64,000 nucleotides of DNA from Salvator merianae (lineage: Eukaryota; Chordata; Lepidosauria; Squamata; Teiidae): positions 29,587,298 to 29,651,297 of the forward strand of contig QVOM02000073.1 in NCBI GenBank assembly GCA_003586115.2. Reading direction: 5' to 3'. The notes beneath the pieces were generated by a model, which saw nothing but the letters and a program-made list of their open reading frames with translations, ran no database searches and was not told where the DNA came from. The position numbers and the translations under genes are program-made. This document shows positions 34,708 through 45,609 of the stretch, in pieces (position 1 is the first letter of the stretch; every line of letters begins with the position of its first letter).

Positions 34708-37700
34708 TTGGACTTATATGCCACCCTTCTCCGTAGACTCGGGGTGGCTTACAACATATAAAACAATAATAGTAACATCCTCAGTACAATTAACAATCAA
34801 ATTTAATTTATCTAAAAAAAAACCAGTCCATAAAGCCTAATTCAGTTTCACAACTAGACATTCATAACTACATAATCATATGGCCAGCTGGAGCAGAGTG
34901 TCAAGCTCAACGGCCCCAGGCCTGCCGGCAAAGATATGTTTTTAAAACTTTCTGAAAGGCCAGGAGGGTGGGGGCAATACGGATCTCCGGGGGGAGTTGA
35001 TTCCACAGGGTCGGAGCCGCCACAGAGAAGGCCCTTCCCCTAGGGGCCACCAGCCGACATTGATTGGTTGACGGGACCTGGAGAAGGCTGACTCTGTGGC
35101 TCCTGATTGGTCATTGGGATACATGAGGCAGGAGACGGTCCCGTAAGTAACCTGGTCCTAAGCCATGTAGGGCTTTATAGGTAACCACCAACACTTTGAA
35201 TTGGGTACGGAGACTAATCGGCAGCCAATGCAGCTCGCGGAGTGATGGAGAGACACTGGCATATCTAGGTAAGCCAGTGATAGCTCGCGCGGCTGCATTT
35301 TGTACTACCTGCAGTCTCCGGACACTCTTCAAAGGTAGCCCCATGTAGAGAGCATTGCAGCAGTCGATCCTCGAGGTGATGAGGGTGTGAGCGACTGTAA
35401 GGAGAGACTCCCTGTCCAAATAAGGCCGCAACTGGTGGACCAACCGGACCTGGGCAAACGCCCCCCTCGCCACAGCTGACAGATGTTGTTCCAGGGTCAG
35501 CTGCAGATCAAGGAGGACACCCAAGGTGCGGACCTTCTCCAAGGGGGTCAACAATTCCTCTCCCAGAGTGATGGACGGACAGATGGACATGTCCTTGGGA
35601 GGCAACACCCACAGCCATTCCGTCTTGTCAGGACTGAGCCTAAGCTTGTTGGCGCCCATCCAGACCCTGACAGCCTCCAGACATCGGCACATTACCTCGA
35701 CTGCTTCACTGAATTGGCACGGGGTGGAAATGTACAGCTGAGTGTCATCAGCGTACTGATGGTAACTCACCCCGTGTCGACGGATGATCTCACCTAGTGG
35801 TTTCATGTAAATGTTAAACAGCAGGGGGGAGAGGACAGACCCCCTGAGGCACCCCACAAGTGAGGGGCCTAGGGGTCAATCTCTGCCCCCCCACTAACAC
35901 TGACTTCAACCGATCGGATAGGTAGGAGGAGAACCACCGTAAAACGGTGGCTCCCAGTCCCAACCCCTCCAGCCGGTGCAGAAGGATACCATGGCCGATC
36001 GTATCGAAAGCCGCAGAGAGGTCAAGATGCACCAGGATAGAGGAATAACCCCTATCCCGGGCCCGCCAGAGGTCATCCGTCAGTGCGACCAAAGCAGTCT
36101 CAGTGCTGTAGCCGGGTCTGAAACCAGACTGCCAAGGGCCTAGATAGTTGGCTTCATCCAAGGACCACTGGAGCTGGAGCACCACCACCTTCTCAACAAC
36201 CTTCCCTATAAAGGGAAGGTTGGAGACAGGATGATAGTTGTTTAAAACAGCTGGGTCCAGGGAGGGCTTCTTGAGGAGGGGGCAGACAATTGCCTCCTTA
36301 TAGGGAGTCGGAAAGGACCCCTCCCTCAAAGAAGCGTTGACAATCGCCTGGACCAAGCCCCGTGTCACCTCCCTGCTGGTTGAAACCAGCCAGGAGGGAC
36401 ACGGATCCAATAAACAGGTAGCGGAGCTTACAGCTCCCATGGCCTTGTCCACTTCATCAGGCGTCACAGGTTCAAACTCTCCCCATATAACCGGACAAAG
36501 ACGTGCCCCAGTCACCTCGACTGACTCGTCAGTCAGCGCTGCTTCCCAGTTGGAGTCCAGGTCTGCCCGAATCTGAGTGACTTTGTCTGAGAAAAACTTA
36601 TTAAAATCCTCAGCACTACCCTGTACGGGTTCATCTCCCCCTCCCATATTAAGGAGAGAGTGAGTCACCCTGAACAGGGCGACTGGGCAAGATTCCGCAG
36701 ACGCAATCACTGTGGAAAGATATGCCGATCTTGCCATCTTGATTGCCACAAGATAAGTCTGAATATAAGAACTTAGCTGTGTTCGGTCAGATTCAGATTT
36801 ACAGGCCCTCCAACGGCTCTCTAGACGTCTCTTCTGGTGTTTCATCCCCCTGCGGGGAAGGATTGGCACCCTGAAGTCAAGCCGTAGCAGAAAATGATCT
36901 GACCATGACAAGGGCATAATGTCTAAGCCCCTTAAATTTAGATCATTACTTAACTGTCCCGAGAGGAATACCATGTCGGGTGTGTGTCCCCCTTCATGAG
37001 TCGGGCCCTGAATTACCTGGGTCAGGTCCATGGTTGCCATGGAAGCCATGAACTCCTGCGCCAACCCAGATGATTCGCCGAACGACGGCACATTAAAGTC
37101 CCCCAAGACTATAAGTCTGGGGGACTCAACCACCAACCCGGCTACCTTCTCGAGTAGTGCAGGCAGGGCAGTTGACACACAGCTGGGAGGCAGGTACGCG
37201 AGCAACAAGCCCACCCGAACCCCTAGGTCCAACTTCACAAAGAGGAACTCACCACCCGCAATCTCGGGAGCAGCAAGCCTGCACAGGCTAAGAGTCTTCC
37301 GGGCAATAATTGCCACTCCTCCCCCCCTTCCCTGGGGTTGCGGCTGGTGTCACACTTGAAACCTGGCTGGGCAAATTTCCGAGAGAGGAATACCTCCCTC
37401 AGAGCCCAGCCAGGTTTCAGTCACACACGCCAGGTCGGCCTCATCATCCGAAAGCAAGTCCCGAATGAGGGGAGCTTTATTATTAACAGACCTGGCATTG
37501 AGTAGCAACAGCCTGAGCCCAGAGACCGGATTTCGCTTATCGCCAATACTACGGGTTGAGCTAGATGGTCCTAAGGGGCCAGCACGAGGAACCGCTTTCA
37601 AGCAGCGGATCCTCGTTCCCCATGAGCGGCCTACCCCCCGGCTCCTGCCATTCCTGCCTCTCCCCAACAGGACCGGTATGCTCCAGCCCTCTACCACCCC

Positions 37701-37941
37701 AGAGATCATCCCTCCCCATCCCCCGTCCCCTCCTCCCCTCAGCAGGCCGGTCCTTCCATTACACACATATTCATCATTCATACTCCACATCCACTCCAAA
37801 CATATTTAATTAAAAAGACCTTTCTACCCCCCCAATACCCTCAAACCCCAATTTAAAACCCCAGTTTAAAACCCACACTAAAAAGCAACCCCCACCCACC
37901 CCCTACCCATCCAATATAGCAGCAGCAAAATCGCAGTATGT
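34669..37941 (-). mobile_element. Nearly full-length L2-clade LINE inserted in BovB
   Basis: The 3' end is an (AAAT)n tail (34669-34710 on the plus strand). A 3' UTR with the stretch CCACCCCGAGTCTACGGAGA lies just upstream of the tail (minus strand). The coding region follows (34907-37799), then about 140 bp of purine-rich 5' sequence up to about 37941. The flanks TAACACTT (34661-34668) and TAATACAT (37942-37949) match at 6 of 8 and may be a degraded target duplication. BovB coding sequence can be followed on both sides, so the insertion happened inside that older LINE. Its GC content is much higher than its surroundings. Confidence 0.85.
34907..37799 (-). pseudogene. L2-clade LINE ORF2: endonuclease plus reverse transcriptase, three lesions
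   Basis: The protein would nick target DNA and copy the LINE RNA in place (target-primed reverse transcription). Domains on the minus strand are: an N-terminal AP-endonuclease from LLLNARSVNNK (near 37490) through LGDFNVPSF and LSWSDHF; a linker; and RT with YHPVSNLPFIGKV, QSGFRPGYSTETAL, DLSAAFD and CGVPQG. The catalytic YADD box is intact at 35744-35755. A C-terminal ELHWLPI block and a tail ending at the TGA at 34907-34909 complete it. Lesions are an in-frame TGA at 37350-37352 (same frame before and after), an extra base in a C run at 35840-35844 right in the GVPQG box, and a TGA at 35111-35113, 68 codons before the probable end. The start is the first ATG of the open frame (37799). The full length of about 960 codons is normal for the clade. 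Confidence 0.85.
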
Positions 37942-38725
37942 TAATACATAGACCAATGATGTAATTAAGCTGATTCCTGTAAAGTCCATCTGGTGGTGCC
38001 CAAGTGTATAGTCACAACTATTGTCCATTTTAAAATTTATTTGGTATAAAAGAGTCATTGGACTCACAGAAATTAATTAGTGGTTCACTGTCTTCCTGTC
38101 TCAAATATTTTCCGCTTTGTCATTCCAGGCTCCAGTCATCAGCAGTGCATCTTCCCTATCTATATCACTCTGGACCTGATCATAGAATGTATCAATTTCA
38201 TCTTCTCTTGCCACCATTGTTGGGACATAAAGCAGAATAATTGTTATATTAAAAGACTGCCCCTGAAACCTAACTGAAATTACTAGATCACTCATTGCGT
38301 TATAACCAGTCACATCCTGGCAGTTTTGTTCTTTACTATCATAACAGCACCATTTACTCATAAATGAATAATACCATTTATTCATTTCCTGAATAGTATA
38401 TTGTTTGTTGTTCTAACTGGAAATGTCTAACACTTGTCCAGTTCTCTCACACCGAAAATTCTAAATTCAAACAATCCATTTCTCTCTTTACTATTTCTAA
38501 TATCCCTTGATTCATACTTTGTGTGCTCCACATTCCAATGACAAGTTTTTCTTTGCAGATTCATATTTTCTTTTCCTTTCAGGTAACATCTGTGAGGCTT
38601 TGCTCTAGCTGTGTTATAAACATCAGTGGTACTTGGAATAATCCTCAGCTCTTCTTTAGTAGCGTTATAAGTGCCTTCCAACCTTTGGGAAGTATCTTCT
38701 GGCAGCGATCTCATTCAGGCTAGCT
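37942..38725 (-). mobile_element. BovB/RTE LINE, 5' part (endonuclease), interrupted
   Basis: The minus-strand frame 38427-38714 and then 38101-38385 carry endonuclease-type blocks: FRIFGVRELDK, then VISVRFQGQSFNITIILLY (compare ISVRFQGKPFNIT in BovB), and TGAWNDK where the family has GDWN. The catalytic Asp is replaced by Ala near 38128. A TWAPPDGLYRNQLNYIIG block follows near 37955-38010, immediately before the L2 insertion. Stops separate the blocks. Sequence up to about 38981 might be further 5' material, but I cannot support it. Confidence 0.75.
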
Positions 38726-39294
38726 AGCCTGTCCATATGGTTTTATTGGTTAAGAAAAAAAAAGTACAGGAGTTTTTTTTATCAAAGTCTTCTGCTAAGC
38801 TGGATACATCAGTATCCCATACTGTTGCTGCCCGATATGGGTGGTAGGAGTTATTCTGACATCTCATCTTTGACTTCTCTGCCTTGGGTGACCCTGCCAT
38901 CATTCTTGCTTCACAACAGCATAGCCCAAAGGATATGGCACACACAAACCCCTGCACATTAGCAAGGTACCATACAGACACAGTTGGGAAGGACGGGTTA
39001 TTGCTGATGGCTTTATTGGGAAGCTTATGTAATACTGTTCCTCTTTTTCTGATTCACTATCTTTCCTTATCACTAGCTGGCTGCCTTTCCAGATGTTATA
39101 CAGGACAAAACCAGACCAGATAGATGACTGTTTTTGGTTCTGAAGGCAGGTACATCTATCAAATGGCTATGGCTCCTCAGCATTGTGACTTGTTGACAGC
39201 CATATTGGAACAGAACCAGAAACTCCTTTAGACATACGTATTTAGCAGACATTTTTTTTTTTTTTTTTTTTTAGAATTACTGGTTTAGTTTGAC
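38726..39294. other. Intergenic DNA, possible BovB 5' flank
   Basis: No gene was recognised. A 22-bp poly(T) lies at about 39251-39272. Confidence 0.3.
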
Positions 39295-41230
39295 TGATAA
39301 TGGATTTGAGCCAATTGCAAGGGAGGGGGAAACATTTGGCTGATCTTAATGCAAAGTTTCTTTATTGAAATTTAAACAGACATACAAGAAATAACTTTAA
39401 TACAAGGCAAGTAGCAAAAATAAACAATGAGTGGGAATAGAAAGGCAAGAGGCAATTTCAAAGAGCAAGAAGTAATAATACACTTTCAATTATGGGTGAA
39501 TTGTTCAAATGGCAGCATATAATTAATAACAGGAAAACATTTTCAAAGTTGAGCAAACTAATAGAAGAGTAACTTAACTAATTAGTATGTAATGAATGAA
39601 AGTATAACTGACCACAGCAGGGTCACAAAGTTTTACTTGCAGCAAGAGGTAATGAGTTAGCTGTAACTCCAGTCAGAGATAAAGTAGAGGTTTCTGCTTG
39701 AATCCAAGCGGTGGAATGATTAAGTGAGCAAGGAAGAGAAATAGAGAACTCAGCAAGGCATGTTGTGTGGGAATTTTTCTTAGTCAATCAAAAAATTGTT
39801 ACTATGCAAGAATTGGTAGGCCTAAGATAAGGGTAACTTCTCAAAACTTTTGCAGTTGGAGAGAGGTGGTGTCCCTCAATCCAGTGAACTCCTCCTCTGC
39901 AAGTTTGAATGTCGTCAATTGCTACTCCTCATATACTCATTAACTGTGCTCTTGAAATGATCTGGGGTGACTGATGGAGGGAAAAAATGAGAAGAGATAT
40001 AGACTTCAAAGTGAATTGAAGAGAGAGTGCAGCAGAATGAAAGGAAAGGTTACTGATTTGGAAAGCAGAAAGAATCATAACTTTCTTGATGTCTCCTCTT
40101 GATCGAAAGTGCTAAAGCACAAACACTCATATGCACACACATGGAGATTGCATACACATATGCAGGGAGATTGCAAAGCTCTAAGAGGCTTGAAGGAAGG
40201 CAGAAGCACCAGAGTCTGACTAACTTCTTGGTACTTGGACTGGTGAAGTGAGATATATGATCCTAGAAATCAATGCATAATCAGTCTTTCTTGCTTTGAA
40301 GACTCTGCAATAGAATGAACTTTTTTATTGGGGGGTGGTGGAGATTAATCTACTCCAGGTATTTCTATAGGACTTTTAGGCATAAAAGTTAGGTTTCACA
40401 AACTGCCAGAGGTAGAATGTAATTGCCTGAGGTGGATTCAAAAGGAAGTTCTGCACACTAAACCAGCACAAAATAAGATTAAAAAATTGAAAAAAAAGAA
40501 CGCAATAGCAAACAATGGGTTTGAATAGAGCAGCAGCAGGAAAATAAACAGACAAGAGATCAGAAGCTTGTAAAAACATCAATCAAATTGTAGCAGGAAG
40601 CAAACAGTATCAAGCTAGCAATATGTGATAACTGGATTTTACAGCTGAGAGATTTTTATAGACTCCAGTGGAATTGCAAGCAGCTTAGGGAACTTTAAAC
40701 TGAACTGCAGAGTTTCTTCTTAGTATGACTTGTTAAGGTATTGCAACAGTTGTCTACAGCTGTTCCCACTTTCAGTCCAAAGTCCATGTTTCATCTGAAC
40801 TTGACAGCATTTGACTCTTCCCACAAGCTCTCTCTGACTTGGCTCTGGATTCCAGTTGGAAGCTTCCACCCCACCTTATTACATTCAGTTCCCCAGGAAC
40901 TAGCTGAATAATCAGAACAAGCAATTAGGGCACAATAAAAGATTCTCGCCCTCAAAGGTTTCTCTTCTTTTGAGTCTCTGCCAGCCTGTAAGGGAAAAGC
41001 AGTGAGAGGAAAGCACTCTCACTCCTGGGTGGATTCCTGCCTTGTGCAGAGTCCAAAGCAGGGATTGCAATCTTGGACAGCGTGGTTGTTTGGAAGTCAA
41101 ACAGAAGGCAATAGAGGCACAGACCAGATGCCTTATCTGCCCTAGGAAGGGAAAGTGGACGGTTCCACCATCCCTAGATCCTAGAAGGGAGCAGATCTTG
41201 TCAGGTGGCTAAGGGCATGGGGGCTCAGGT
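39295..41230. repeat. Unclassified interspersed repeat, copy 1
   Basis: Shares a series of colinear blocks with 45610-46600. These include GCAAAGTTTCTT-A-TGAAA (39354 vs 45662), AAGTGAGCAAGGAAGAGAAA against AAGTGAACAAGGAAAAGAAA (about 39722 vs 45962), and TTTCTTAGTCAATC against TTTATTAGCCAA. They also include a gagaggaggt-like block and the CACAAACACTC-type block (about 40118 vs 46520). Similarity is moderate, with indels. Nothing codes. The TTTATTGAAATTTAAAC start could be the reversed polyadenylation end of a retroelement such as an LTR. The right boundary is uncertain; beyond about 40200 I cannot trace the second copy. Confidence 0.5.
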
Positions 41231-42652
41231 CTAAAACTCTGTTAATTTCAAGAAATTTCTTTTGCTCTTGATTTATTCCAAAACTTTTATCCAAGTTTTG
41301 ATAAACAAGTAAAAGTAATTGCTCAAAATTTTAATTGCAGCCAAAATATAAAAGTATAATACACATGCCTTACTCTTTTTTTCTTTGTTCTGTGTATCTT
41401 CCCCCTGCTTTCCTGTCCTTCTCTCTCACGTGCACACACACACTCTTTTGGTGTTTTAAGAGCTTGTTTTTATTTTTCACATTTGCTTCTGCTGACTGTA
41501 GAGAAATAGATTCCTTTTTGTTTGGATACACTTCCCTATTATTTTTTTTTGGGGGGGGAGGGAATAAAACTGCACACGGCAGGGTAGTGAGCTAGGGAGG
41601 ACACTTATCTTCAGTGGTGGGCTATTTTCCATGTGAATATATATTTTCAGTTTCCTAGGAACTAGATATGTATTTGTTCATTTTGAAGATCCAGGTTACT
41701 TTTCATCTATACTGTTTTGTTGCTCCAGTCCCCTCATCCTGGCTTCTAAGCTCCTCTGTCTCTGACATCAATCGCACAGAGCCTGCATAAGGATCAAAGA
41801 GCAAAGCTGAAAGCAGAATTTAGACTTGCTAACAGTGTAATGGAACAATTGCACAGTGGCCAGGTGCTCTGTATGTCATACTTAAAGAAAACAATAATAA
41901 AATATTGGATGAAATGGAAGCATCCCCTCAATTGCCAAACATCTAAGGTGCTTTTCTTCTCCTGTATTTACCTGCAATTTTATTCATTTTTTTTCTTGTA
42001 CAAGAAATACACCAATATTCTGCAATTTGCTCAACATTTTGGACAAACTTTGCTTTCACTTTGATAGTTCAGTGATCAGCTTACCATAAATGCATTTTTC
42101 TCCTTCCTCTATTCCTTTCTTTAAAAAAAGAAAAAAGAAAAAAGCATGCAGAGTGCTGTATAAAATGCAGCACTAAAGAGAAGTTCATGTAGGTTGTTCA
42201 CTAAAACACAACCCCCAAGTAGAGATCTACAATGTCTGTTACCATGTTAACAGAATAGAACAACAAAAATCATTCCTTCTCTAGTTATCTCCTCATCATT
42301 CTCCTCTTCTTCCTCCTCTCTATAGTCACAACATGGTTTGACTTTCAAAGAAATCCAGATGTGGGACTGGTCAAATATAGAATTCAATTCTAATAATATC
42401 TTCCAATTTCTTATTCTACTCACACTGTTCTCAGTTTGTAGTACAAAGAAAATAAGACTTCTTTTATGATTTAGAACCAAAACAGCTACAATACTTAAGT
42501 TGTACGTTTGCAAAGCATAGATGCTTCTATCATATTTGGCTACATTGGTATTGACAGTTAATGAAGATGCACCTCTGTACCTGCATCTTTAGTTCTCCCC
42601 TTTCTTCTCTACTGTTGGCCACTGTACTGCTTTTAATTTTTACTCATTTGAA
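41231..42652. other. AT-rich intergenic DNA
   Basis: No gene was recognised. It includes a short poly(T)/poly(G) run near 41540-41560 and an AAAAAAGAAAA stretch near 42122-42145. Confidence 0.35.
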
Positions 42653-43833
42653 TAGGGATGTGCACGAAGGCACTTTTCCCTTTTTGCTTCGCAGGAATGC
42701 GAAGCTCCTAGGCTTTGTTTTCGTGCGAAAAAATACGCACGAAAATGAAGCCCTTCGTTTTCACGGCGAAAATCTTCGCTGCGAACGGAAGCAGATAAAT
42801 CAAGGCAAAGGGAAGACCTTCGCCTTGATTTCTCTGCTTCTGATAGCGCTCGCCTCTCTCTCATTCCCCCCCCCCCAGTCTGTCAGTGTAATGACAGTGT
42901 AATGACAGTGTAATGACAGACTGGGGGGGGAATGAGAGAGCGGCGAGCGCCATCGGAAGTGGAGAAATCAAGGCAAAGATCTTCCATTCGCCTTGATTGC
43001 TCCGTTTCCGATGGCGCAGCGCTCTCTCTCACTCCCGCCCCAGTCTGTCAGTGTAATGACAGACTGGGGGGGGATGAGAGAGAGGCGAGCGCCATCGGAA
43101 GCGGAGTAACCAAGGCAAAGGTCTTCCCTTCACCTTGTTTGCTCCGTTTCCGATGGTGCAGTGCTCTCTCTCACTCCCACCCCAGTCTGTCAGTGTAATG
43201 ACAGACTGGGGGGGGGATGAGAGAGAGGCGAGCGCCATCGGAAGCGGAGTAACCAAGGCGAAGGTCTTCCCTTCACCTTGTTTGCTCCGTTTCCGATGGT
43301 GCAGCGCTCTCTCTCACTCCCGCCCCAGTCTGTCATTACACTGACAGACGGGGGGGGGATGAGAGAGAGGCGAGCGCCATCGGAAGCGGAGTAATCAAGG
43401 CGAAGTTCTTCCCTTCACCTTGATTGCTCCGTTTCCGATGGTGCAGCGCTCTCTCTCACTCCCACCCCAGTCTGTCAGTGTAATGACAGACTGGGGGGGG
43501 GGGGAATGAGAGAGCGGCGAGCGCCATCGGAAGTGAAGAAATCAAGGCGAAGATCTTCCTTTCGCCTTGATTGCTCCGCTTCCGATGGCGCAGCGCTCTC
43601 TCTCACTCCCGCCCCAGTCTGTCATTACACTGACAGACTGGGGTGGGAGTGAGAGAGAGGCGAGCGCCCAAAAAGAGGGAGCTCGCGGCAAATGGCGAAG
43701 GTCTCGAAAGTCACCGGCACCTTCGCCATTCGCATTCGCGAGTCCCTTTGGGCTTCGATTTTCGTGCGAAGATGGTGGAAACGCCATTTTTGCGTGAAAA
43801 TCGAAATGCACAAAGCTTTCGTGCACACCGCTA
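42653..43833 (+). mobile_element. hAT-type element with tandem hairpins, copy C
   Basis: The ends are TAGGGATGTGCACGAAGGC and CTTTCGTGCACACCGCTA with an exact 8-bp duplication catttgaa (42645-42652, 43834-43841). The left subterminal hairpin GCTTCGCAGGAATGCGAAGC is as in copy A. The core is six hairpin units. The right-end block differs from copies A and B (TTCGTGCGAAGATGG and an AAATCGAAATGCAC end), so it is a different subfamily or a recombinant. It is highly CpG-rich against an AT-rich background and encodes no protein. Confidence 0.85.
42845..43665. repeat. Tandem array of six ~143-bp hairpin units inside hAT copy C
   Basis: The landmark CAGTCTGTCA recurs at 42876, 43041, 43183, 43326, 43468 and 43615, spacings of 165, 142, 143, 142 and 147 bp. 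The long first spacing comes from a threefold repeat of AGTGTAATGAC in the hairpin tip (42885-42917). The tips read CTGTCAGTGTAATGACAG at 43041, 43183 and 43468, but the exact reverse complement CTGTCATTACACTGACAG at 43326 and 43615. Confidence 0.85.
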
Positions 43834-43885
43834 CATTTGAACTGTTGTAACTGACCCTGGGATGTCAGAGTAAAGAGCATATGAA

Positions 43886-43985
43886 GGTAAGAGAAGTCTG
43901 GCTGAATCAGGTTACACCCCATCTATTCCAGCATCCTGTCTCATGTTACAGGAATTGCTTCTGTACACATGCTAATCACCATTCC
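43886..43985 (-). mobile_element. Possible SINE/LINE 3' end fragment
   Basis: CTGAATCAGGTTACACCCCA with CTATTCCAGCATCCTGTCTC resembles a widespread reptilian repeat 3' end whose other strand reads about GATGGGCC...CTGATCCAGCAG. The identification is from memory of that motif. Confidence 0.3.
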
Positions 43986-44006
43986 CATGTACGCACAGGA
44001 TCCTAC

Positions 44007-45588
44007 CATAGAATCATAGAATCATAGAGTTGGAAGGGACCTCCAGGGTCATCGAGTCCAACCCCCTGCTCAATGCAGGATTCACTACACCATCCTAGAC
44101 AGATATCTGTCCAGCCATTCCTTGAAGATCTCCAGAGAAGGAGAGCCCACCACTTCCTGTGGTAACCTGTTCCAGTGACTGATTGCCCTTATGGTCAGAA
44201 AGTTTTTCCTAATATCTAGCCTGTATCTACTCCCTTGAAGTTTCATCCCATTGTTTCTAGTCCTTCCTTCTTGTGCAACTGAGAATAGGGCCAATCCTTC
44301 TGCACTGTGACAGCCCTTCAGATACTTGAAAACAGCTATCATATCTCCTCTCAGTCTTCTTTTCTGCAGGGTAAACATTCCTAGGTCCTTTAACCGTTCC
44401 TCATAGGACATGGTTTGCAGATCGCTCACCATTTGGGTCGCCCTTCTCTGAACTTGTTCCAGTTTGTTAATGTCCCTTTTAAACTAGGGCGCCCACAACT
44501 GGACACAATACTCCAGATGAGGTCTCACCAAGGAAGAGTAAATTGGGACAATTACTTCTCAAGATCTAGACTCTATACTCCTCTTGATACAGCCCAGGAT
44601 GGTGTTTGCCTTTTTTGCAGCTGCATCACACTGTTGACTCATGTTTAATCTATGATCTACTAGTACACCCAGATCCTTTTCACATGTGCTGCTGCTCAGC
44701 GAGATTCCTCCCATTCTGTATTGGATATTGTCATTTTTCTTACCTAGATGAAAAACTTTGCATTTCTCCCTGTTAAATGTCATTCTGTTAGTTTCAGCCC
44801 ACTGTTCAAGCTTGTCCAAATCCTTTTGAATCCTCTCCTTCTCCTCCCTAGTGTTAGCAACCCCTCCTAGCTTTGTGTCATCTGCAAATTTGATCAGCAT
44901 CCCCTCGACACCTTCATCCAGATCGTTTATAAAAATGTTGAACAGCAATGGGCCCAAGACAGAGCCTTGCGGTACCCCACTCGAGACAGTCTTCCAATCG
45001 GATGTGAAGCCATTTATGACCACTCTTTGAGTATGATCACTAAGCCAGTTATGAATCCACCTAACAGTTGTCCTGTCAATCCCATATTTGATCATTTTTT
45101 CAATAAGTATAGTATGAGACACCTTGTCAAATGCTTTGCTAAAGTCAAGATATACTATGTCCACAGCCTTTCCTTGATTGATCCATCCAGTAATTTTGTC
45201 ATAAAAGGAAATGAGATTAGTCTGGCATGACTTGTTTGTTATAAATCCATGTTGGCTCTGGTTAATTACTGCGTTCCCATCCAAGTGTTCCCATATATGC
45301 TGTTTAATGATTTGTTCAAGTATCTTGCCTGGTATTGAAGTCAGGCTCACAGGCCTGTAGTTGCCTGGGTCAGCCTTCTTTCCTTTTTTAAAGATAGGTA
45401 CAACATTCGCCCTTCTCCAATCTTCTGGGACTTCTGTTTTCCATGAGTTCTCATATATCACAGAGAATGGTTCAGCAATTATATCAGCTAATTCCTTCAG
45501 CACCCTAGGATGTAATTCATCTGGGCCTGGAGACTTGAATTCATTTAAGTTTGCTAAGTGTTCCCTCACCTTCTCCTTGTCCATACAG
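44007..45588 (-). mobile_element. 5'-truncated CR1 LINE
   Basis: On the plus strand it begins with CATAGAATCATAGAATCATA followed by GAGTTGGAAGGGACCTCCAG, the classic reverse-strand 3' end of CR1. The body encodes CR1 RT and the C-terminal region up to about 45588, where similarity stops; the usual 5' truncation removed the endonuclease. No TSD was identified. The right edge abuts the second copy of the unclassified repeat. Confidence 0.93.
44085..45584 (-). pseudogene. CR1 reverse transcriptase and C-terminal region, two nonsense codons
   Basis: The frame from 45584 carries KSPGPDELHPRVLKEL, the RT start block EDWRRANVVPIFKKGKK, NYRPVSLTSIPGKILE, DFSKAFD, SGVPQGSVLGPLLFNIFIND, the catalytic FADD box and EKDLGVLVD. 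It is open to 44559. The sequence then continues in the same frame (45584 minus 44432 is a multiple of three) through a TGA near 44557 and a TAG near 44488. After these come RRATQMV, MSYEERLKDLGMFTLQKRRL and HWNRLPQEVV, ending at a stop at 44085. All of this is typical CR1. Only two point lesions and no frameshift over about 500 codons suggest a relatively young insertion. Confidence 0.92.
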
Positions 45589-45609
45589 AGCCTTGACTAC
45601 AAGTTTGGT

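Noticed and set aside
36337..36576. Plus-strand frames across 35480-37810
   Set aside because: Antisense shadows of the GC-rich L2 coding region on the minus strand.
42932..43344. Overlapping frames on both strands in hAT copy C
   Set aside because: Both strands are open because the units are palindromic and GC-rich; not coding.
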